DNA of 14,356 bases from Kiritimatiellota bacterium (GTDB taxonomy: Bacteria > Verrucomicrobiota > Lentisphaeria > Victivallales > JAADHT01): the NCBI GenBank assembly GCA_013151705.1, contig JAADHT010000166.1:1979-16334 (forward strand). Direction: 5' to 3'. The notes under the pieces were generated by a model. The model did not search any database. It was not told where the DNA came from and saw only the letters and a list, made by a program, of their open reading frames with translations. A program made the translations under genes and the position numbers. Shown piece after piece: positions 14,243 through 14,356 of this stretch; within the stretch, counting starts at the first letter, position 1, and each line of letters starts with the position of its first letter.

Positions 14243-14356
14243 TGCGTCTTTGGATTCAACGGGATCTTCGGTGCTCCGCCGCTTGTTCCGGGTGTCGATA
14301 GCGCCAACAGGAGGAGGTGCTTCCGCCGCGTTCGTCTAGTTCTGTGTTGACGCCGC

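Noticed and set aside
1..14356. CRISPR array, tRNA/rRNA genes, insertion sequence or integrase
   Set aside because: No regularly spaced direct repeats, cloverleaf sequence, transposase motif or terminal inverted repeats were seen on either strand.

Overview
The window looks like a chromosomal segment from a moderately GC-rich Gram-negative bacterium, most likely of the PVC group (Lentisphaerota, Kiritimatiellota or Verrucomicrobiota). The assignment is an inference. It rests on a type II secretion (T2SS) operon in a non-canonical order, a Hanks-type kinase-like protein, and the 'CANNLKQIG...MYA...FP...FACPST...H-X9-NG' module that is common in pseudopilin-like proteins of that group. No tRNA, rRNA, CRISPR array or transposase was recognised.

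Positions 1-8278, minus strand: a tightly packed T2SS operon transcribed right to left, in the order gspJ, gspK, gspC-like, gspL, gspM-like, gspD, gspE. Genes overlap or abut by a few bases, apart from about 57 bp between gspL and gspM. gspE runs off the left edge. gspF, gspG, gspH, gspI and the prepilin peptidase are not in the window. Together the proteins would form the minor pseudopilin tip (J, K), the inner-membrane platform (C, L, M), the outer-membrane secretin (D) and the assembly ATPase (E).

Positions about 8440-10200, plus strand: a divergent two-gene unit of visibly lower GC. It has a candidate sigma70-type promoter overlapped by palindromes, a small lipoprotein using a TTG start, and a transglutaminase-like cysteine-protease-fold protein that overlaps it by one base. 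An intrinsic-terminator-like hairpin lies inside the first codons of the second gene. The unit looks acquired.

Positions 10182-11946: a complete trpB (minus strand) stands alone without trpA. A reading-frame remnant of the C-terminal third of CbiB/CobD (adenosylcobinamide-phosphate synthase) begins inside the 3' end of trpB and continues past its stop codon. A 16-base sequence shared by both intergenic regions flanking trpB looks like a REP-type element.

Positions 11947-14356, minus strand: a 562-residue Hanks-type protein whose key catalytic residues are replaced (VAIK Lys to Arg, HRD to HRN, DFG to DFD). It is therefore a predicted pseudokinase. A transmembrane helix joins it to the globular part of an H-X9-DG pseudopilin-type domain. 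Upstream lies a 138-residue charged protein of unknown function with no convincing translation start. The pseudokinase/pseudopilin-domain fusion, encoded about 4 kb from a T2SS operon, is the most notable item here.
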